From Acorus gramineus (lineage: Eukaryota; Streptophyta; Magnoliopsida; Acorales; Acoraceae), in the NCBI GenBank assembly GCA_030737835.1, contig CM060850.1, positions 20,118,216 to 20,182,215 on the forward strand: 64,000 nucleotides of DNA. The letters run 5' to 3'. Below, in pieces: positions 57,121-64,000 of the stretch (position 1 is its first letter; every line of letters starts with the position of its first letter). The notes beneath the pieces are model-generated. The model did not search any database and had not been told where the DNA came from. It saw nothing but the letters and a program-made list of their open reading frames with translations. The translations under genes and the position numbers were made by a program.

Positions 57121-60100
57121 AATTATACACACTCATGTATCAAAACATGCACCTTCGAAGAAAAGAAAATTATAGGTACTCCAATATATTACATGTTCTA
57201 TCAAATGAAATATATTACATATACCACATTAACGAAATAAGATTGCATTGAGTACGCATGAATGACTAGTGTAAAACACCCCTTTTTTCCCTCCAACCAC
57301 ACCAGCTGTTTGACCTTCCATAGCAAGGGTGAGCGCTACGGGGGAGATACAGAGGCTTGAATCACCTGGCTTTTAATAGAAAGGAAACATCAACATTGTT
57401 CCATACACAACATCATAAGAAAGTCAAGTATGATCAAGATGGATCTACATTAACATCAACCAACTGTACTAATTGTTAGTATAAAGCTTCAGAAACAATT
57501 CTCATGTACAGTCCAAAAAGAAATTTCGAAAACATTCCTGGCAGAACCTTTGTTCCAATTGTGACAATACCAAACCTACCACAGATGGATTTCCACTGTT
57601 ACCTGCCACTCGCTCCACAATAATTAAAATAAGGAAACTACACAAGCAGGAAAACAGCGCATCATATTTCTGTGCTTCACCAGCCCTGGCACATGAAGCA
57701 TCTGATAGGCCAAACATACTTCAAAAGAGCTCTCCAAGACATGATCATGATTCACTAAAATCATAAATTACATATCTCACATAATTGCGACAGTTAAAAG
57801 TTTCATCTACCCACGGAAGAATTAGGTTGTCAAAAAGAGTTTGGGAAATTTGGGGTGAAACCCCAAGACCCGCTCTCTACATAGCAGACAACTAGGCATG
57901 GACAGATAACAAGTCCTTTTACAGAGAAATCAGTCTTGAATCAGTCTATCATTTGCACAGCCTACAAGTGGATCAGATCTGCAACAGTAACACAGCACTC
58001 ACTCAGTAAATATAGTAGATGTTTCATCCACAATCATACACTAAATATTGGCAAACAATAGAAGGAATAGAACATAACCCTCCAGAGTTATTACAAATAT
58101 TACAGGATTGGATAGAAGTATGCCAGTGAATTAGCATGGGACAAGGGTAATTGTTCAAAGAGAGACAAAAACACCCTGGCAGTACTATAACAAATTGAGA
58201 CGAATGTAAGACAGATGAAATAATACAGATCAAGTGTAAGGATCATATCAGTTTGATAAAAGATTATGTGATTATTGCAATCCCAAGTCTACTGAGAGAA
58301 TTTGACCGTAGACGAGCAGGGGGATATAAATGCCAAGGATGAGATTCATTATTGAGAAACTAGAATATTCGAGCAAGGGAACAATAGAATCACGAAAATG
58401 GAACGCAATAGAACAACAGAATAATGAAAACTATAATATATCACAGAAATTTAAGCATAATTGGATATGTGACTAGGATACACCACTTCATTTCATATGC
58501 ATTGCTGATCCATAGAAGAAACAACCTGCGAATAGGATACACCACTCCAGGTTTTAGAGCTGTATCTTGCACTCCACATGCATATTTCCTTATCTTTTTT
58601 TTGAGCAAATGTGGGCATATTTATTTCAAAAGATCAAAACAGACAATGTCTGAATGGGATTACAGGAAAATGGGGCATATTTCCTTATGTTACAATATAA
58701 ATCACTCAGAGATGTGGTGTTTGACCCCATGTGTTTCAAGTCCAACACAACAAACAATGCCCACACCTTTAAATGATCAGTAATTGCTGTAAAGAGCATG
58801 TCTGTAAATTAGGAGACCGGTCTACGTTTCATGAAACAAAGGATAATTATAGCATTCTCTGTGTGTGCCATTTTTCAATTCCATGTAAATGTGCTCGACA
58901 ATCATCATGTAAAATCAAAGTCAATCAATGATAAGCAAAAGTTCTGTAAGAATGTATGACTATAGATTAGTAGACTGTCAAACACATGAGAGTCACAACA
59001 TGTTCTGTGTGTGTGGTATAAGTTAGCTCCATGCAATCTAGTCCATCAATCATCATGACTAATAACCAAATCACATGTAGTAAAAAAAGCCTGGCAAATG
59101 GAGACAAACAAATAAGTGAAAAAAGTTTGTGTTTGATTAAAAAGGATGACAAGGTTGCACTTAAAAAAGAAAAACAAGAATGAATCCTACCATGCATTTA
59201 ATGGGCGATGAAACACAAGAAGCACATAATGACGAAAATAATTGCTTGATCATAATGAGGAATGTCGTAGCCAAATATAGGTTTGCCCTTCTGATAAACA
59301 TTGTCAAGTTCATTCAACATACGTATTTTGATGGGACACACCTTGCTATAGTTCTTGTTTCCTTTCCATCATTATAATGAGCCATACAGTGATAGAGACA
59401 AGAAATGTCAGTAAAACGTAAGCCACTGGATCATTAAGATGAGCCAATCTTTCGAGGTCATCATGGCAGGAAATCCGACAATACAACTCCAATGATGCAT
59501 CTCCTGTTTCATGATGACTTCTCCAGTCAATATCCCCATTCCATTTTATATTAATCCCTGAAATCTAAGCTGCATGAGTCCATCACATTCTATGTTCTGC
59601 TCTCAGATTCATTTGTCGGTTTTGAATAGAAGGTCTAGAAACTTCCCATGATGTCATCTCTTTTTTAGGCTCTAAATCTTCATATTCATTCTGTTCTGAT
59701 CATCTTTCACATCTCTTCTATTGCTGCAGCAACTTTGGAATTTGCTGTTTTTATGAAACTTATGAGAAACATGAATAACAAGAAGAAAAAAAAATGATGT
59801 ACTACTGAATTATTTCCTCCAATGTCTCTTTCTACAACTCAAATTTTAAAAATAATTTGTCATCACATATTGGTTCCACTAGATACCATTTTGAACACAT
59901 ACTCAGAACATTCTCGGAACACCATGAACCCTTACCTGCAACTTCAACTCTCTATGACTTGGATGAGTAAGGTAATTATGTTCTAAGTCTGCTCTTAATT
60001 CATATTTCTGATTACATCATTACAGGCCAGTGCTAGTAAAGTGTATATAGGTGCATCAAGAGTTAACATACTAAAGTTTGCTACCCAACTGAGGTAAATC

Positions 60101-62432
60101 ACAAACATTCTATCAGTGGAAGCATAAATCATCTCAATTAAACAAAAAATATATTTCCTTCCGAATAAAAGGTCATAAATTTTGCTCTCTTTACCATTTG
60201 CAATTTGCTATGATGGCATTTATAGGCTAACAGCATAATTGATTGATCTAGTTACAAAGAGTGACGATCACTGTTGATATTGTATCTAGTTTCAGAGTTG
60301 ACAACATTAATACCCTAATGATGTAAAACAAGCACGCAGGAAAATGACATATTCACATTCCTTGTCGCGAGTCGAACTTTGGTGCTGGTTAGCACCCCCC
60401 TCTCCAAAAAGGAGGTCCCAGGGGGGCACCAATTTATTTTTTTTAAAAAAAAATCATTGTCAAAGCATGCGATGCTATTGAATGTACAGCCCCCCTGAAG
60501 GAATTTGAGTTCACGAAACAGAGGGAAAGCTATCTTTATGGTGAAGGTTTTTCAAAATGGAGAGCGCTTAATATGGACGGACATAGTGAAATTTGAACAG
60601 GGACGAACAACTCTAGATGAGTCGCAGAAGAGACAGAGAAACGTGTATAAATCTGATTCAACTTCGCCCTGAATCCTACGACCTAGATGATAGGACTCAG
60701 ACTGCCTCCATTAAGCCCCTTCATCTGTGTGATGCACATGATTAATCCACTAGGATCTTGAAGTAAACTAAGTTCATATTTGGAAATGTTGCATCGTCAA
60801 AATTAGATTCTGATTCTTTTAAAAAACACTCCCAGACCATGTTGAGATAACTACCAAAAAAAAACAGAGCAACTTGGATACATTGATTGCATTTTTAAAA
60901 AAACATGTAAAATAGATTTTATAAAATAGGTGCAAATTTCCTTTTTTTTTTAATTTGTCATAATATCTACATTTTCTGAAAAGCTGCATTTTTTGTTTCC
61001 AGACATGGCTTAAGAGTATAAGAAATATCATACTCATGCCCTCAATAGATCATGAGTACAGTTCATACTCATCTAGACAGCATTAAAGTTCATTGGACAC
61101 ATTATCACATGTGCAATGATTAATGAAACATCAAGAGAGATTCATGCGGCTAACAGCAATGTTTGTGTTTTATTTCCTTCAAAAAAAATGTTTGTGTTTT
61201 ATTAGCAAACAAGAGAATTATAAACCAAAGTAGAGAGGATCACATTTGACAAAAAATAACAGGACCCTGGATCATGATTGAGAATCCTGCTAGGTATTTG
61301 TCAAAAGAATGCAAGTAGTATTTATCAGCAAAGAGGAGGATATAACCAAACAGCCATGGCTTGCATCTGATGAAATAGGACACTAGATTATGAATGAGAA
61401 TCTTGTCAATGAGAAACTCATGACTTACCTATAAATTACCTAAGTATATTTTGAATAGCTTCATTCCACTTAATTTTACTTGAACACAAGAATGGGTGGA
61501 CAATTGACTCATGGCCCGCAGCTGGTGGTCACAATGAAAGCAAGTGTACATGATGAGGTAGAATCGATAAGGCAGAAATGATGCCAACTCAGCAATGTAT
61601 GGCAATCTTGAGAATGACTGGAAGTTAATTAGTTTCTTAAAACAGTGAGGTGCATATAAAAAATGTTCAGATTTGAGAAGTCAAGCATATTCCATTATTC
61701 CTTGTGAAGTGTATGATCATCAGTGTTTTGGGGCTTTGTTGGGTTTGCAGGCCCCTCATTCAATGTTACCTTTCCCGTGCTTCTTGACATGGGCAAGTAA
61801 TGAGTGTGCTGAGAGGTGAGAGGTTGGTTCATCCATTCGAAATTGGATAGTTCCATGACAGAGCATTCTTCAGTTTGATGATGGTGATAGATGAGGTAAC
61901 GTGATGAATGGGAAAATTTTGGTGCTGCTGAGTGGCAATTCTTAGGATTTTAACAAGAAGAAGAGTAGGAGTTGGAATTTTCATAAAGATATGTCCTGTT
62001 TGAAGAGGATCATGAGACAGCAGCTAATTGTCTGGAGTTTTTACATTTGTTTGGTGTTTGAGTTCATCATGTTTGCACAGATCTAGAAAGTGGCTTTTTT
62101 CTTGAAACATACTTGTCTCCAACATTTCAGAACCCTTGTGTCTGTCTCAGCAATGCGACATAATGTACCTCATCACTTACATGCTTGTGATCCAAAAGAT
62201 GCATGGGAATTCGAACTTCATGGGAGTTAACACTTCTTTGGTAGTAAGCTTCCCTATTTGAGATTCTAACGAGTAGCAAGATCATGGTTATGTTTAATAT
62301 AGTAAACGTATTGCTTCTAACCTGCAAATTTTTAAGTGTTATAGACAATTCATCCTCATCCATACCAAAGATCAGTCAAGCTTAAACATATAGAAAGAGA
62401 AAAAGAAAAGAAAAGGTGACAGACAATTTCAG
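57121..62432. other. Non-repetitive AT-rich region downstream of the GeBP-like gene
   Basis: About 5.3 kb with no recognised coding domain on either strand. The minus-strand frame at 57502-57717 (71 residues, with LFSCLCSFLILIIVERVAG) matches no family known to me; it could be untranslated exon or chance. This stretch lacks the LTR sequences seen elsewhere, so it may hold 3' UTR, introns or a neighbouring gene's regulatory DNA. Transcript data would be needed to tell. Confidence 0.4.
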
Positions 62433-63584
62433 CTAACAACATTGTAACATGGCAACAGTATGAGCAATAGTGCAATACCAAGCTCGACCGGCCAGCTTGA
62501 GCGCGTAGGAGATCTCCCTCATCTGTTCCTTAACAAGCTTGACCCGCTTCTCTGAAAGCTCGTTCTCCAGCTCCCACAGCTCCCTCCACTTCTCCTCCAG
62601 CTCCCTCGCCTTGGACCACCTCAGAAGCCCCAACCCCTTCTTCAAAACCCCCTCCGTGAACCCCGTCTTGCTCACATCTCTACAAACCTCCAATGACTCA
62701 TTTAAGAACAGATACCGATCCACCCCACCATCCTCCACCGCCAATTCCTCTTCCACGCTCGCATCCCCCAACCCATTCTCCAGGACTATGGATCTCGCGT
62801 GCGAGGAGAACCCGTCGAGGAAACTCTTGCTTGCCTTCCTCGCCGTGCGAGCGGAAGATTTGGATCTCTTGCGGCTGCTGCTCTTAGGTTCCTCCTTGAC
62901 CGGGGAACCGGCGCCGCCGCCGCCGCCGCTCCAGATTTTCTTGGCGAGGTTGGCGGCGGTGACGTCGTGGGGGGTGGACCAGTCCAAGGCCGGGACGGCG
63001 TTGTTGTACTTCATGCGGAGGCGGCGGATCTTGTCGCTGAGCTGAGTCGGGGTGGGGTTCACGCCGAGGGTTCCCCGTATGAACTCGAGGAAGGGTGTCA
63101 CCTCCATCGCGGACGCCGGGACGGCCCCGTCGGACTTCTCGGCGATGAACCTGACGAGGCCGCGGAGGATGGCGAGCTCGTCGGACTCGCTCCAGAACCG
63201 GCCGGAGCTCGAGGAGGCGGTGAGCCTGCGGCGGAGCTCGGAGGCGGAGGCGGCCGAGGTGCGGGGTTTCTTCTTGTTCTTCTTGCGGGAGTCGAAGGAG
63301 GAAGAGGAGCGGCGGTTGGCGGTGGAGGAGGGTTTGATGGTGATGATGGCGGAGGAGGGTTTGGAGGAGGGATCCATGGGCTTGGAGCTTATGGGTTTGA
63401 TGGAGGGGTCGGCGGTTTGGGAGTCTTGGGGGGTGGAGGGTTCGGTGGGTTGGGTAGGAGGGGCGGCGGCTGTGGCGACAGAGGAGGTCTTCTCCGCCTC
63501 GCCTTCTGAGGCGGAGGAGGCGGAGCCGGTGGCGGAGGTGGAGGAGCCCGAGGCGGAGGAGGTCGCCGAGGTCCGCTTCGTCAT
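62433..63584 (-). CDS. GeBP/STOREKEEPER-like transcription factor (DUF573)
   Basis: A 383-residue frame starts MTKRTSATSS, with ATG preceded by an A-rich leader. Residues 1-125 are low-complexity Ser/Thr/Pro/Ala with a basic cluster RKKNKKKPR (100-108), a likely nuclear signal. The DUF573 (GeBP) DNA-binding domain spans about 128-220: GRFWSESDELAILRGLVRF, then TPFLEFIRGTLGV, TQLSDKIRRLRMKYNN and ANLAKKIW. A second basic region (SRKRSKSSARTARK, 237-250) precedes the conserved C-terminal region (about 300-365: KKGLGLLRWSKARELEEKW, SEKRVKLVKEQM), a leucine-rich dimerisation helix in this family. These proteins act in the nucleus; Arabidopsis GeBP members are linked to cytokinin responses and trichome gene control, and potato STOREKEEPER binds a storage-gene promoter. 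The last ~16 residues (WYCTIAHTVAMLQCC) look unlike the family and coincide with a drop in GC; a donor-like GGTATTG near 62478 suggests read-through into an intron or 3' end. It is the only apparently intact host gene here. Confidence 0.88.
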   Translation of the reverse strand: MTKRTSATSSASGSSTSATGSASSASEGEAEKTSSVATAAAPPTQPTEPSTPQDSQTADPSIKPISSKPMDPSSKPSSAIITIKPSSTANRRSSSSFDSRKKNKKKPRTSAASASELRRRLTASSSSGRFWSESDELAILRGLVRFIAEKSDGAVPASAMEVTPFLEFIRGTLGVNPTPTQLSDKIRRLRMKYNNAVPALDWSTPHDVTAANLAKKIWSGGGGGAGSPVKEEPKSSSRKRSKSSARTARKASKSFLDGFSSHARSIVLENGLGDASVEEELAVEDGGVDRYLFLNESLEVCRDVSKTGFTEGVLKKGLGLLRWSKARELEEKWRELWELENELSEKRVKLVKEQMREISYALKLAGRAWYCTIAHTVAMLQCC

Positions 63585-64000
63585 ATTTTTTTAAGGGTTT
63601 TGGAGAGGTGTGTTTTGAGTCTCAAGTCTGCCTAAAAAGATAAAAATAAAAATGAAGTTGAAATCATTGCTTTGAAAAAAGATAAATCTAATGCCCAGTT
63701 TGGTTGTACGTTTGAACCGTTTATATTTTTTAAAAAGTTAAAAAGATAGAATCATGTAGTTAAATAGAACAGTTTTATTTAGAATCAAAAGTTGAATTCT
63801 TTTTAATTTTTTTCTCGAAATCTATGTTTTGAAAAGGTAAAAAACAACGTTTTTTTTGTCGGAATCGAATTTTTTAATTGAAAAGAAACTTTCTCTGTCA
63901 ATCATCAATTGCTTTCAAATATTGATTTCTGAATTAAAAAAAAGCATCACAATAAAAGTCAAGATCTAAAATCATCCTAAAATGCAGCTTTATTTCAAAA
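63585..64000 (-). promoter_or_regulatory. Upstream region of the GeBP-like gene
   Basis: AT-rich DNA directly 5' of the gene. On the minus strand an A/T-rich TTTTTATTTTTATC run at about 63635-63650 could serve as a TATA-like element about 50-65 bp before the ATG. From about 63693, GCCCAGTTTGGTTGTACG resembles the end of a GTTTGG-type MITE, whose other end is not in the window. No specific factor sites are claimed. Confidence 0.3.

Noticed and set aside
57502-57717. 71-residue minus-strand frame as a protein-coding exon
   Set aside because: No recognised domain, no clear splice context tying it to the GeBP-like gene; mentioned only in the region note.
62799-63509. 236-residue Gly-rich frame antisense to the GeBP-like gene, and other antisense frames there
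   Set aside because: Shadows of the GC-rich coding sequence; the minus-strand frame has a clear DUF573 domain.
1-64000. CRISPR arrays, rRNA, tRNA genes, bacterial operons
   Set aside because: None seen; tandem arrays here have no spacer-repeat structure, and the sequence is plant nuclear.

Overview
The window looks like repeat-rich intergenic DNA from a seed plant nuclear genome, plus the start of one host gene. The evidence is nested Ty3/gypsy chromovirus LTR retrotransposons, Mutator-type MITEs, GT-AG introns, and a GeBP/STOREKEEPER-type plant transcription factor. The high GC content of that gene's coding sequence beside AT-rich flanks would fit a monocot, but the species cannot be named from sequence alone.

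Layout. 1-1870: a decayed plant-mobile-domain (PMD) pseudogene with recognisable introns and a coiled-coil tail. 2187-5265: a truncated plus-strand LTR, joined head-to-head at about 5265 to a decayed minus-strand retrotransposon interior (5266-7636). 7637-17987: a nearly complete minus-strand Tekay/Del-type chromovirus (gag, protease, RT, RNase H, integrase, chromodomain, iMet primer-binding site, ~2.7 kb LTRs), disabled by stops and frameshifts. 17988-19693: LTR-like DNA with a TATA box and a ~100 bp tandem array. 19694-43581: one old minus-strand solo LTR (target duplication CGATT/CGATC) expanded by insertions. These are LTR B (19847-23612) and a non-autonomous plus-strand element C (24069-41065). 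The 5' LTR of C carries a MITE; its 3' LTR carries LTR D (33202-39760, duplication ATGCC), which carries LTR E (35565-39285). 43582-45170: another gypsy-like fragment. 45171-57120: AT-rich DNA with two Mutator-type foldback MITEs showing 9 and 10 bp duplications (one interrupted by a solo LTR with its own 5 bp duplication), two Tourist-like MITEs, a separate 814 bp solo LTR and a MITE relic. 57121-62432: no gene recognised. 62433-63584: GeBP-like gene, minus strand.

The most unusual signal is inside the LTRs of the dominant chromovirus family. They share an ordered set of splice-site-like signals: GTGAGT donor, TTTTCAG acceptor, ~100-113 nt exon, GTAAG/GTGAG donor, TTGCAG acceptor, a 36-37 nt microexon, GGTGAGT donor, and a late CAG acceptor. 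The DNA between the second donor and acceptor differs completely among subfamilies (CG-rich, AT-rich, or a 62 bp tandem array). Just after the microexon donor lies a hairpin whose two arms have changed together between subfamilies. This suggests a multiply spliced leader encoded within the LTR.

A second theme is a non-autonomous family. Two copies (5266-7636 and the interior of C) share the same loss between RT and integrase and the same LTR-derived segment within the interior. Apart from the GeBP-like gene, no coding sequence in the window appears intact.
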